A program made the translations under genes and the position numbers. This document shows positions 32,938 to 42,414 of a stretch of DNA of 64,000 bases, in pieces (positions within the stretch are counted from its first letter, which is position 1; each line of letters starts with the position of its first letter). The stretch is from assembly GCF_024494655.1 (NCBI RefSeq), contig NZ_JANHDL010000010.1:1-64000 (forward strand), read 5' to 3'. The notes beneath the pieces were generated by a model, which ran no database searches, was not told where the DNA came from, and was given only the letters and a program-made list of their open reading frames with translations. This DNA is from Halorubrum laminariae (GTDB taxonomy: Archaea > Halobacteriota > Halobacteria > Halobacteriales > Haloferacaceae).

Positions 32938-34059
32938 ATGTCAACCGATAAAGACGCAGCTGCACGGCGAATCATGAATCAGTTCGGAGAGGAAGGTCGT
33001 ATCCCGTACCTCAACATCGAGGAGGGTGATGTCGGCGTTCTCATTGCCTTCCCCATTATCGGGTTGTTCGTGGCCGGCCTCACCGGTATCGAGTCACTTG
33101 CCCTCCCGTTCGTAGCTGGCGGCTTGGGCTTCGGCGTGGCCGTCATCTACGTCTCACCGAATCACTTGAACGCCTGGACGTGGACGAAAGACGTCTATCG
33201 GTACGCCAAGCGACCACAGATCACGTTCAGCGCCCCAGACAACGCGGAGAGCGGCACGAATGAGACGACACGGAATGAGGGCGGGTTCGCCAACTATACG
33301 CCGTTCAAACCCGACGAACGAACCCAGGACCTCACGAACGTCAAGCGGGCGTGGCCCGGCGTTGGTACCATCCAGCGGGCGGACGGGACGATGGAGGCGT
33401 TCGTCGAGATCCAGCCGGGGAACATGGATTTCGCCATGTCCGACGACTGGGCACAGCTCCAGGAGGCTGGCGAGGAATTCGCTAATAAGGAACTCGACTC
33501 GAAGCTCAAAGTCCATGCTACAACTCGCTCGTTCCCGGTCGAACAAATCATCGAGAATATCGAAAACCGTCTCTCCGACGAAGACGTCACGCAGAACCCG
33601 ATATTCCATGAGTTGCTCGAGGAATACCGGGAGACGCGCCCGAAGGAAATGCGCGACCGGGGCATTCAGCAGGTCCGGTACTACATCGGCGTCGAGGTCA
33701 GCCCTCTGGAGGTCTACGATCGCTACCGAGACGAGGGAACACCTGCTGAGAAGCTCACTAAGTTCCCCGTTATCGGGTTCCTGTTCAACCCGTTCGTAAC
33801 ACGACGAGAGGACCTCACCGACGTCGAGCGACGTACCCAGATGTTTGAGAAGCTCGACAGTCGCGTCAACGACCTGCGGGCCGAGTTCATCCAGCAATCC
33901 TCTGGCTGGTCCGCTCGTCGCCTTAGTACGGTTGAGCTGTTCGTGCTGAACATGGACTTCTGGAACGGCCGGGAACACGACTACGACGACGCAGAGCGCG
34001 TCGTTCGCGAGCAATCGGTCGTCGGCCATTCGCGCCGGGAGGACGAGTCCGATGCTTAA
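32938..34059 (+). CDS. VirB3/PrgI-like membrane domain joined to a VirB4 N-terminal-like domain, 373 aa
   Basis: Residues about 25-75 hold two TMs (VGVLIAFPIIGLFVAGLTGI, LALPFVAGGLGFGVAVIYVS), the layout of VirB3/PrgI. Residues about 125-340 form a soluble domain (WPGVGTIQRADGTMEAFVEI, VEQIIENIENRLSD, RYYIGVEVSPLEVYDRYRDE) like the N-terminal CagE/TrbE part of VirB4. No Walker motifs are present. The next gene overlaps by 8 nt and supplies the ATPase, so VirB4 seems split, with its N-terminal part fused to a membrane module. Inference from layout and neighbours. Confidence 0.6.
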   Translation: MSTDKDAAARRIMNQFGEEGRIPYLNIEEGDVGVLIAFPIIGLFVAGLTGIESLALPFVAGGLGFGVAVIYVSPNHLNAWTWTKDVYRYAKRPQITFSAPDNAESGTNETTRNEGGFANYTPFKPDERTQDLTNVKRAWPGVGTIQRADGTMEAFVEIQPGNMDFAMSDDWAQLQEAGEEFANKELDSKLKVHATTRSFPVEQIIENIENRLSDEDVTQNPIFHELLEEYRETRPKEMRDRGIQQVRYYIGVEVSPLEVYDRYRDEGTPAEKLTKFPVIGFLFNPFVTRREDLTDVERRTQMFEKLDSRVNDLRAEFIQQSSGWSARRLSTVELFVLNMDFWNGREHDYDDAERVVREQSVVGHSRREDESDA

Positions 34060-36262
34060 CGTCCTTCTCCAGGCCGGTGGGGGGGCAACCGACCAGGCCA
34101 CCGAGTGGTTACTGAATCCAACGTCGACCGAAGGCGCAGCGCTCTACGTCCTTCTGGCCGTCATCCTCGGCGTCGCTGGCAAGCTTCTGTGGGGTCGATA
34201 TCACAGCACCAACGATGAGGAGGAAATCGATTTCTCGGACGTCCTCGACGAAGAGACGCTGGAGGAAGGCAACGCAGAAGGGCAGATCCTGGACGATATC
34301 TCAGAGTCGCACAAGACGGTGACGGCGCCGGCCGCCATCGAGTGGGAGACGCGAGCAGCCCACGTCGGCGAGCAGTGGACGACGACACTGTACATCGCCG
34401 ACTACGCCGACTATCCCAGCGATGGCTATCTGAGCGACCTCTTCGAGATGACGGACGTCCAGTTCGATTTGACGGCCCACATCACGCCGAAAAATCAGGA
34501 GCGGGCCCGGAACGAACTGCAAGACATCGCGGACGACCTCCAGGTCGATGCTGACCTCGAACAGAGTATCCGGAGTGCCTACCTGCAGGAACGCGCCAAC
34601 GAGGCTGCAGCGACGTACAAGGCCGTCGAGAACGGCGCGAACGTCTTCGACCAGGGGATGTTCATCACCGTGCGGGCCGACGAGAAAGACGACCTCAGAG
34701 ACGCCGTCCAGACGGTCAAGAGTGCGCTCCGCGACGACCCGGCGAACCTCACGCCGAAGACCGCCATCTGCCGGCAGGATCTCGCCCTCCAGTCGGCCGC
34801 GCCCATCGGTGACAACGAGTTTGGGCGGACGTCGATTGCGCTCGGCGGCGCCGTCGGTGCGTTACTGTCCTCGCCGCACAACGCGACGATTCTCGAGGAG
34901 GGTGGCGTCGAGTTCGGGATTCACAAGGACAACCAGAGTCCCGTGGTTATCGACCCGTTCGCAAGGGACAACGGGTACGCGATGTTCACCGTCGGCGACA
35001 CGGGCTCGGGGAAGTCGTTCAGTTCGAAGCAGAACTTCATCCGTTCGATCGAGCAGAGCAAGGACCGTATCGGCATCATCCTCGAGCCGTTGAATAACTG
35101 GGCGGGGGTCGCCGAAGCGCTCGATGCCAAACGCATCACTGTCGGCGGGACGCTCGGCCTGAATCCCTTGGAGATCCGGGAGACGCCCGAGCACGTCCAG
35201 CGGGCGATGGGCGAGGACGCGAGCCCATTCAACGAGAAGCTCGACGACGCGATGAGCTTCCTCACGAACTTCTTCGCGCTGCGGGGCATCTCGCTCGGTG
35301 ACCGCCGGACGACGCTGGAACTCGCGCTCAAGCGAGCGTACAAGCGCAACGGGATTACCGACGACATCTCGACACACGACAACCCGAGCCCGACGATTCA
35401 GGATATGATGGACGTCTTCGAGGAGATGGTTGACGACCCCGAGGAGTTCGTCGTCCGATCCGACGAGGAGGCGGGGAAGATCAAGGAGGACGCGACGTGG
35501 CTCCTCGACCAGCTCCGCCCCTTCGAGGACGACGGTCGGCACGGCAACCTGGGCCAAGAATCGGACTTCGACATCCGCGACGAGAAGGTCATCTACCTCG
35601 ACCTCGCCCAGCAGGAGGGCAGTGTCGACAGCAGCACGGCGCTGACGATGCAGCTACTCATCTCGCTGGTGTACGAGCGGGCGAAAGTCTCGGAGAAGGA
35701 GGTCGTGTTCTACATCGACGAGGCACGCTACATTATGCAGGACGCCGCGAGCTTGGCGTTCCTCGAGACGGTGTTCCGCCACCACCGCCATCACGACCTC
35801 TCGATTCGGCTGGTCACGCAGACCGTCGACGAGTTCTTCGAGCACGCCGAGAGCGAGGCGATCCTGGACCAGTGTGCGGTGAAGCAGTTCCACCGCCTCG
35901 ACGGGATGGACGAGGAATGGGCTGATGAGTTCGGCCTGAACTACGCACAGATGCGGTTCGTCCAAGATGCCGTGCCGGGCAACGAGGACGCCGGCTTCTC
36001 CGAGGCACTCGTGGGCGTCGACGGCGAGTGGCGCGGCATCCAGGTCAAAGCGATGCCCAAGGAGAAGCAGGTCATCGACTTCGAGCCGACCGAGCAACGG
36101 CGATCCTCGCTCCCCGGTGCTGGTGAAGACGCTGTGAATCCGGATATCCAGACATTCCAGGATGACCTCGAAGCCCGAGCAACCGGGAACGGAGAAACTG
36201 CACCCGAGCGGACGCCAGCGGAGACCGATGGGGGCTCAGAGGAAGGTGATGACGATGCGTGA
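34052..36262 (+). CDS. VirB4-like conjugation ATPase, 736 aa
   Basis: A TM segment (ALYVLLAVILGVAGKLLW, about residues 30-48) precedes a soluble N-terminal region (60-290). The motor domain has Walker A GDTGSGKSFSS at about residue 315 and Walker B VVFYIDEARYIMQ at about 551, and then a LVTQTVDEFF motif (motif III-like Gln) and FHRLDGMD. This matches VirB4/HerA-FtsK ATPases that power type IV secretion. It overlaps the preceding gene by 8 nt and the next by 8 nt. The C-terminal tail is disordered (ETAPERTPAETDGGSEEGDD). Confidence 0.92.
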   Translation: MLNVLLQAGGGATDQATEWLLNPTSTEGAALYVLLAVILGVAGKLLWGRYHSTNDEEEIDFSDVLDEETLEEGNAEGQILDDISESHKTVTAPAAIEWETRAAHVGEQWTTTLYIADYADYPSDGYLSDLFEMTDVQFDLTAHITPKNQERARNELQDIADDLQVDADLEQSIRSAYLQERANEAAATYKAVENGANVFDQGMFITVRADEKDDLRDAVQTVKSALRDDPANLTPKTAICRQDLALQSAAPIGDNEFGRTSIALGGAVGALLSSPHNATILEEGGVEFGIHKDNQSPVVIDPFARDNGYAMFTVGDTGSGKSFSSKQNFIRSIEQSKDRIGIILEPLNNWAGVAEALDAKRITVGGTLGLNPLEIRETPEHVQRAMGEDASPFNEKLDDAMSFLTNFFALRGISLGDRRTTLELALKRAYKRNGITDDISTHDNPSPTIQDMMDVFEEMVDDPEEFVVRSDEEAGKIKEDATWLLDQLRPFEDDGRHGNLGQESDFDIRDEKVIYLDLAQQEGSVDSSTALTMQLLISLVYERAKVSEKEVVFYIDEARYIMQDAASLAFLETVFRHHRHHDLSIRLVTQTVDEFFEHAESEAILDQCAVKQFHRLDGMDEEWADEFGLNYAQMRFVQDAVPGNEDAGFSEALVGVDGEWRGIQVKAMPKEKQVIDFEPTEQRRSSLPGAGEDAVNPDIQTFQDDLEARATGNGETAPERTPAETDGGSEEGDDDA

Positions 36263-39200
36263 GTACCTTCGCGTGACGCCGACATCCGAACAACTCACGC
36301 CGGAGCGTGTGCCGCAGGCACTGGAAAGCCTCCACAAACTGACCGCAACGGACTCGACAGGGCTGATCGACACACTGAATCCACTACATAGCGAGACACC
36401 ACCCCGGTTCGAATTCCTCGCACTCAGTGACGGTGTGGATGAGCCCGTCGAATTCTACTACGGGGCCAACGAGCATCTGGACACTCTCGAGAAGCGTCTC
36501 CGGTCGATCTATCCCGAGACGTTCGACATCGAACGCACCGAGGTCGACGTTGCATCGCGACTCGTGCAGCCTGTCGAATTCGAACGGGAGACATTCGTCG
36601 AGCAGTATGAGTCGGGCGATCTCCAGTACGAATTCGGTCCTGACGAGCAATACGAACTAGCAGCTGAAGACGATAGTCAAGCGGGTCCAACAGACGCCGA
36701 ATCAGCCGCGGATAGTGGGACAGTCGGCAATCAGTCTGCCAATCACATCATCGAAGTTGGGGGTACGGCCCTCGAACTCGCCCCACCAGATTCGATTCCC
36801 AAGGACGAGCCGGTCACAACGCTGGCGAAACCAACGATGACGTCGAAAGGAACGGTACTTGCGCGACCAGCGACTGATACCGTCTCCCCACTCGGCGTCC
36901 GGTGGCAGGGCTCGGCGACTCGGAAACAGGACTGGATGTCTTCGCTCTCGCCGTTTACTGGCGACGATATAGACGAGAGTCCCGATGCCGTCGACCAGCC
37001 CGGCGGCGCGCTCGCATCGCTCGTCGATGACTTGACGGAGGCGAGTGCACCACTGGCGTTCCACGTCGTCTTCGAACGACGGGCGAGCTGGCAGAGCGAT
37101 GCCGACGTTCGAACGGAAGACATCATCGAGGGGCGGGACACCTGGCCGCAGCGGTTTTTGGGGCCACTCTTGGAGTTTGACGACGAGTCCGACCGCCGAA
37201 GCCGGGAGGATTTGAGTGAGACACAAGCAGCTCGTGTCGGATCTATCGAGGCGAAAAACGCGAAGCGCTCGTTTACCGCGAATATTCGCGCCCTTGGGGT
37301 GCCATCCAGTGACGACGAGCGTGAAGCACTCAACGAGGGATTGCAGTCACTCGCACCCGTCTTCGATACACTCGACGGGCCGTACTACGAAGTGGAAGCC
37401 GAACGGGTGCGCGACAACGGCTTGCGGCAGGCCAAAAAAGAGCAGCACGCACGAACCGCGCTGCAACGACTCTTAGATCGTGAAATCGCGACCGGCCGTG
37501 GAAAGACCCGACCCGAGTTCGTACTGAGCGGCCGCGAACTCGCGAACTTCCTCGTCGTTCCCTCTTCGGACCAACTCTCCGTGGAAGGCGAACGTGGAAC
37601 GCGTGCGGAACAACAGAGCCGGAATCCACTCGCCCGGCCTCACCAGGACATTATGAGCGAGTTCCGTGATGGGATGGCTATCGGGTATGCTCTTGACGAC
37701 ACTGGCGACCCCGAAGATGTCCCGACACACATTCCGCCCCGCTTACTGCCGATGCATTACGGACGATTCGGCACCACCGGCTCAGGCAAGTCAAAAGCCC
37801 TCCTCAACGATATGCTCTCGTTGTACGACAACACTGAGGGGCCGACCATCCTCGTCCTTCCGAAAAACGACGAGATGGCGCAGAACTATATGCGGGCCCA
37901 CGCGCGTCGATTCGGGATGACCGACCTCAAGGAGAACGTCGTCCACTTCCCGATCCCGGACGTGCTTCCCGGATTCTCCTTTTTCGATCTCGAACCCTCA
38001 TTGGAGAGTGGCCGCCGCCGTGAGGATGCAGTCCGGCGAAAAGCCGACCACTACGAAGAGATCCTGAAGCTCGTCATGGACGAGGACCGATACAAGCGGG
38101 CGACGGTCGCCCCAACCCTCATCAAGACGCTCATCACCGCGCTGTTCGACGAGGAATACGGCCGTGAAAACGGCCAGTACCGGGAGTCAACCGATTACTT
38201 CGCCCACCGACAGCTCGAACACGTCATCGACCAGCTGTGGGAAGCCGGCCCGCCACAGCCGAATCTCGCAGACGCACCCCGATCAAGCGACGAGGAGGTC
38301 TCCCGCATGATCCGGCGGCAATTCCAACACGATTCGACCACCTTCGACAACGTGATGGGTGGGGTCACGCACCGCCTCAACTACATCTCACAGAACCCTC
38401 ACCTGCGCCGCATCTTCAACAACACCGAGAACCAGTTCGACTTCCGAGAAGTGCTCGACGATAACCAAGTCATCCTGTTCGACCTCGGCGATCTTCGCGA
38501 CGAGGCCGCCCGGATTATGACGGGCATGATCCTCACCAATCTCGACGACGCGCTCAAAGACCGCAAGCGCGACCTCACCCAGTACTCCGACGACTACGTC
38601 GTGAACCTCCTCGTCGACGAAGCGGCCTCAGTCGTGGTCTCCGATATCATGAACGACCTCCTCGAGAAAGGACGAGGATTCCGGCTTTCAGTGGGCCTCT
38701 CAATGCAGTTCCCCGAGCAACTGGAAGCTGAAGGTGGGCGGAAAGTCTACCTGAACGCCCTGAACAACATCGGGACCTCACTCGTCAGCAAGATCAACGT
38801 CGACCGAGAACTGGCTCGGGCGATGGCCCACGAGGAGATGGACCCGGACGATTTCGCCAACCGGATTCGCTCGTTACCCCGTGGCGAGTGGATCGGCAGC
38901 GTCCCGAGCCCAGCATTCGGAGAAACCGGGCCGTATCCGTTCAGTCTCACACCGCTCGAAATCCCGCCGGGCCATCCCGAGAGCGAGTACCCGCTGACAC
39001 AGCGTGAAGAAGAACAGTTCACTGAGACGATCGCCTCGATGCACGAGGACATCAGTGACGACTACGGGGTGCCAGCGGAATCAGATGTGTCCACAGCGAG
39101 CGCACCTGCCGAATTACACGAGGTACTCAGCATCGAAAGCGACGACCTAGACGTCGCGCTAGCGAAGGTGGTTCGAAGCCGCCAGCTTCGAGACGGCTGT

Positions 39201-40640
39201 CGGGAAGAGAACGGCTGGGTAGATGTCGAAGCGGTTGACGAGGAACTCAGGCGGCTCTTCGAAGAAGTCGATGCCGAACCACCGTCGTATGAGGAACTAG
39301 CAGATATCCGCGAGCGATCACGCCATCTCGATACGACCGTTGATATCGAAGCAGACGAAATACGGATTCGATTGACCGACGCTGGCGAAGACATCGCGAC
39401 ACCCGAGACTGGGGGCGTACAAGCCGCCGGCGGACATGACCACGATACGGCACTCCTCCAGATCGAAGAAGAACTCAGCAAACTCGGCTGCACCGTCTCA
39501 ATCCTCGCCCAGGATGGCAGCGAGAAACCTGACGCGAGGGCGAGCCATCCCGAGGTTGACGACCGATTCGCTATCGAGGTCGAGACGACGACGCCCGAGA
39601 ATCCCGCGAAGGTACTCACGAACCTCCGAAAGGCCCAAGCAGCAGGGGATATCCCGCTGTTTGTCGTTCAACCTGGAAACGACGAAACTGAGTGGGCCAA
39701 GCGCGTTGACGGCATTCTCACACCACCCGTCCGTACACTCCAGAATGGTGAGACGCGATTCTACACGACTGACTCGAATCTCACGTTCAACGGCGGGGCA
39801 ACCGAAGACGGTGGGGTGACGGCCGTGCGACCGGCGAACGGCGACGAGAACGGGACCCAGAACATCTGGCAGCGTGATGGCGACGAGATCGTCCTTCGTG
39901 ATGCCAGCGAGACGGAACACATCCGCCTCCCATCGCTTGGAAACCTCTCGAAGGATCGTGTGCCAGCCATCTACAGCTACGACCACGCTGCCGACGAGTA
40001 CGTCGTATACGAGCACGGTGAACAACACATCTACGAGACGAAATCGGCGTTCGAGGACGACTGGATTCGGATCAAAAAGCCGTTCGTTCCGGAAGACGAG
40101 TTCTCCACCCCAGAGTACAGCTGCGACAGCTACGTAATCGTGATTCTTGCCGATGAGAAGTCATCAGTCGTCTACACGGACGGGACAACGAAACCTCTCA
40201 CAACCCTACTTGATCACTCAACCGCCCACAATGAATCAGAGGGAGACTCCAAAAACGACGACGAAAATAGTGACCGGGCGGAGACTGACTATCGGGCCGA
40301 ATCTGCTCCAGAAGAGGATATGCCGAGGGAAGATTCCTCAGAGCAAATCTCCCAAACTAACGGGAGTGAACTCGATCACGACGCGGACGATTTCGAGTCA
40401 TTCGTTGACGTGTACGTTACCGAAGAAGAGGACGCGGAACTCCCGAAGGATGATCTCTATAATGCGTATCGGATATGGGCAATTAGACACGACAAAGAAG
40501 TTCAATCGAAAGCATGGTTCTCCCGTTCTCTCGGGGAGTTCGTAACGTATGATACGAGTCGGATTCGTCAAAACGGAACCCGCGTGAACTGCTATACAGG
40601 TATTTCGCTCACGGCAGCAGGGCAACAGTTGATTGAATGA
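36255..40640 (+). CDS. VirD4/TraG-like coupling ATPase with nuclease-like region, 1461 aa
   Basis: Start at 36255 (MREYLRVTPTSEQLTPERV) is favoured by a GGAAGG 8 nt upstream; 36249 is an alternative. After an N-terminal region of about 490 residues lies an ATPase: Walker A FGTTGSGKSKALL (about 505), Walker B VVNLLVDEAASVVV (about 782), then VGLSMQFPEQL. Residues about 1058-1145 include KPDARASHPEVDDRFAIEVE and TTTPENPAKVLTNLRKA, which fits a PD-(D/E)xK nuclease core (Asp, then E-V-E). The final about 280 residues are acidic, ending in a winged-helix-like module (FVTYDTSRIRQNGTRVNCYT). It probably delivers DNA to the VirB4 channel. Confidence 0.85.
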   Translation: MREYLRVTPTSEQLTPERVPQALESLHKLTATDSTGLIDTLNPLHSETPPRFEFLALSDGVDEPVEFYYGANEHLDTLEKRLRSIYPETFDIERTEVDVASRLVQPVEFERETFVEQYESGDLQYEFGPDEQYELAAEDDSQAGPTDAESAADSGTVGNQSANHIIEVGGTALELAPPDSIPKDEPVTTLAKPTMTSKGTVLARPATDTVSPLGVRWQGSATRKQDWMSSLSPFTGDDIDESPDAVDQPGGALASLVDDLTEASAPLAFHVVFERRASWQSDADVRTEDIIEGRDTWPQRFLGPLLEFDDESDRRSREDLSETQAARVGSIEAKNAKRSFTANIRALGVPSSDDEREALNEGLQSLAPVFDTLDGPYYEVEAERVRDNGLRQAKKEQHARTALQRLLDREIATGRGKTRPEFVLSGRELANFLVVPSSDQLSVEGERGTRAEQQSRNPLARPHQDIMSEFRDGMAIGYALDDTGDPEDVPTHIPPRLLPMHYGRFGTTGSGKSKALLNDMLSLYDNTEGPTILVLPKNDEMAQNYMRAHARRFGMTDLKENVVHFPIPDVLPGFSFFDLEPSLESGRRREDAVRRKADHYEEILKLVMDEDRYKRATVAPTLIKTLITALFDEEYGRENGQYRESTDYFAHRQLEHVIDQLWEAGPPQPNLADAPRSSDEEVSRMIRRQFQHDSTTFDNVMGGVTHRLNYISQNPHLRRIFNNTENQFDFREVLDDNQVILFDLGDLRDEAARIMTGMILTNLDDALKDRKRDLTQYSDDYVVNLLVDEAASVVVSDIMNDLLEKGRGFRLSVGLSMQFPEQLEAEGGRKVYLNALNNIGTSLVSKINVDRELARAMAHEEMDPDDFANRIRSLPRGEWIGSVPSPAFGETGPYPFSLTPLEIPPGHPESEYPLTQREEEQFTETIASMHEDISDDYGVPAESDVSTASAPAELHEVLSIESDDLDVALAKVVRSRQLRDGCREENGWVDVEAVDEELRRLFEEVDAEPPSYEELADIRERSRHLDTTVDIEADEIRIRLTDAGEDIATPETGGVQAAGGHDHDTALLQIEEELSKLGCTVSILAQDGSEKPDARASHPEVDDRFAIEVETTTPENPAKVLTNLRKAQAAGDIPLFVVQPGNDETEWAKRVDGILTPPVRTLQNGETRFYTTDSNLTFNGGATEDGGVTAVRPANGDENGTQNIWQRDGDEIVLRDASETEHIRLPSLGNLSKDRVPAIYSYDHAADEYVVYEHGEQHIYETKSAFEDDWIRIKKPFVPEDEFSTPEYSCDSYVIVILADEKSSVVYTDGTTKPLTTLLDHSTAHNESEGDSKNDDENSDRAETDYRAESAPEEDMPREDSSEQISQTNGSELDHDADDFESFVDVYVTEEEDAELPKDDLYNAYRIWAIRHDKEVQSKAWFSRSLGEFVTYDTSRIRQNGTRVNCYTGISLTAAGQQLIE

Positions 40641-41087
40641 ATAGAAATCTATGAGGTACTTGAATTCGAGATGGGTCATCAAAAAATCGCCCGAAGGCGT
40701 TGCCGGTCAGGGAAAACGACCAGTAACAGCACGAGAGGGTAAGAATCAAGAGTTAATGCTCGGTTATGGACCGAGAAAACCGCAAGACGGAACCGCCGGT
40801 CAGGGCATCTGGGAGGGGCAACAGTATCTAACATCAAGTGAACATACGAAATCGCAGGACGGCACTGCTGGTCAGGGGAAATTAAGAAAGGGTACTCCCG
40901 CCCGCATCAGCGGTCAGGGGAAAAACCACCAGACGGCGAAGCTGGTCAGGGGTATCACCGAGCGAAAACCAACTAGGATAGAACAGGGGGTCCCCGTTGG
41001 GACCAAGGGATTGGATCGAGGAGTAGAACTGAGTGAGTTCTATGCTGGCTCAGAATTAGTGAGAGCCATGCAAGGTACTGTGAGAAC
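40641..41087. other. 447-bp non-coding region with direct repeats
   Basis: Although an ORF of 146 codons crosses this gap, its product is Gly/Lys/Arg-rich and basic, unlike any haloarchaeal protein here, and it simply translates the GGTCAGGG repeats. The gap is better read as a repeat-bearing cis region between the coupling ATPase and the prim-pol gene. Confidence 0.6.
40691..40955 (+). repeat. Five direct repeats with a GCyGGTCAGGG core
   Basis: GGTCAGGG cores lie at about 40705, 40798, 40870, 40912 and 40944, with shrinking intervals (about 93, 72, 42 and 32 bp). Each is preceded by a GA-rich/GACGG half (for example AGACGGAACCGCCGGTCAGG, GGACGGCACTGCTGGTCAGG, AGACGGCGAAGCTGGTCAGG), giving a small imperfect hairpin GAC...GTC. 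Candidate oriT or iteron cluster. Confidence 0.65.
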
Positions 41088-42341
41088 ATGAGTAAGAATA
41101 TCGTCAACGAGCCGGGGGCGATTCCGGAGACGCTACGCGAACGGGACCAGTGGGTGTGCTGGCGGGAGGAGGAGCGGGACGGCAAACCGACGAAGATTCC
41201 GGTGACGCCGGGGGCTGGGGGGTTCGCGTCAGCAACAGCGTCGGAGACCTGGGCGAGTTTCGAGGCAGCACTCGACTACACCGAGACGGAGCACGCCGAT
41301 GGTGTCGGGTTCGTGTTTACCGACGACGATCCCATCGTCGGCGTCGATCTGGACGACTGCCGCGATCCCGAAACCGGCGACGTCGACGATGACGCACAGG
41401 ACATCATCGCACGACTCGACTCGTACACGGAGGTGTCGCCCTCTGGAACCGGCTACCACGTCCTCATCAAGGGTGACCTCCCTGACGGCCGGAACCGTCG
41501 CGGGAGCGTCGAACTGTACGACACGGCACGCTTTTTCACCGTCACTGGCGACCACGTCGGGCGAACGCCCACACGTGTTGCACGCCGACAGGACGCGCTC
41601 GACGCGATTCACCGCGAGTACGTCCAGAACATCGAGCGTGACACGACTCCCGAATCCAGGCAGCGTGGTGACGCTGACGGCCAATCAGCGACGAATGATG
41701 CAGACGACGTCGACCTTGAGGACGAGGAACTCCTCGAGAAAGCGCGAAACGCGTCGAACGGTGAGAAGTTCGAGCGGCTCTGGAACGGGAATATGGGTGG
41801 CTACGACAGCCAGTCTGAGGCTGATATGGCGCTGTGCTGTCTGCTGGCGTTCTGGACCGGCGGCGACCGGACGCAGATGGACCAGCTGTTCCGTCAGTCA
41901 GGGCTTCACCGCGAGAAGTGGGACGAGGTCCACTACGCCGATGGGTCGACGTACGGCGAGAAGACCGTCGAGCGAGCGATTGCGAACACCTCGGAGTTCT
42001 ACGATCCGGACACCGGCGATGATACCGAAGACCGCGACACCACCTCTGCCGAATCATCTGTCGACACCCGTGACAATTCAGAGCGGAGTCGCGCGTACCT
42101 GACCGAAAAGAATCGACTGTTGAGCGAGCGCGTCGACGAACTTGAAGCGACGCTCGAACAGAAAGTCGAGCGGATCGACACCCTCGAAGCAGAGGTTGAA
42201 CGGCTCACCGACGAACTCGCTGCCCGCGACCGAGAGCCCAAGCAACCCCAAGACGAGCAAGCCGTTACTGCGAACGAGAGTGAGGATGAGTCAGCGACTC
42301 GCTCCGTATGGGGGCGATTATTCGGCGGCAGTTCAGAATAA
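41088..42341 (+). CDS. Primase-polymerase-like protein (NrS-1 type), 417 aa
   Basis: Residues 5-165 carry the prim-pol pattern: PETLRERDQWVCWREEERDG and KPTKIPV at the start, the acidic pair GVDLDDC (about residue 87), SPSGTGYHVLIKG (about 120) and ELYDTARFFTVTGDH (about 140). Residues 215-300 match the small C-terminal domain of such proteins (ADMALCCLLAFWTGGDRTQM and DQLFRQSGL). The C-terminus is a coiled coil (residues 340-390). No helicase domain follows, unlike phage NrS-1 polymerases. It probably primes or copies element DNA. Start at 41088, right after the repeat region. Confidence 0.8.
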   Translation: MSKNIVNEPGAIPETLRERDQWVCWREEERDGKPTKIPVTPGAGGFASATASETWASFEAALDYTETEHADGVGFVFTDDDPIVGVDLDDCRDPETGDVDDDAQDIIARLDSYTEVSPSGTGYHVLIKGDLPDGRNRRGSVELYDTARFFTVTGDHVGRTPTRVARRQDALDAIHREYVQNIERDTTPESRQRGDADGQSATNDADDVDLEDEELLEKARNASNGEKFERLWNGNMGGYDSQSEADMALCCLLAFWTGGDRTQMDQLFRQSGLHREKWDEVHYADGSTYGEKTVERAIANTSEFYDPDTGDDTEDRDTTSAESSVDTRDNSERSRAYLTEKNRLLSERVDELEATLEQKVERIDTLEAEVERLTDELAARDREPKQPQDEQAVTANESEDESATRSVWGRLFGGSSE

Positions 42342-42362
42342 CGATGTAACCGCGATAGAGCG

Positions 42363-42391
42363 TTTTTCACCCCGTTATGGGTGACGGGGTT
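42363..42391 (+). promoter_or_regulatory. T-run plus G/C hairpin leader, copy a
   Basis: TTTTTCACCCCGTTATGGGT GACGGGG lies 24 nt before the ATG at 42415. CACCCCGT pairs with ACGGGGT-type DNA. Member of the leader family also seen at 52926, 53205, 53641, 59940, 61413 and 62928. Confidence 0.55.
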
Positions 42392-42414
42392 GTCGAACTG
42401 CCCCGGAACAACAC

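Noticed and set aside
33154..34101. Long minus-strand open frame opposite the VirB3/VirB4-N-like gene
   Set aside because: No domain pattern, and the plus-strand gene is tightly coupled to its neighbours.
40691..40955. CRISPR array
   Set aside because: Repeat cores are short, diverged and unevenly spaced (93 to 32 bp), and no cas gene is present.
40651..41091. 146-codon frame with repeated GTAGQGK-like words
   Set aside because: The words are just translations of the GGTCAGGG direct repeats; composition is basic, unlike haloarchaeal proteins. Kept only as a repeat region.
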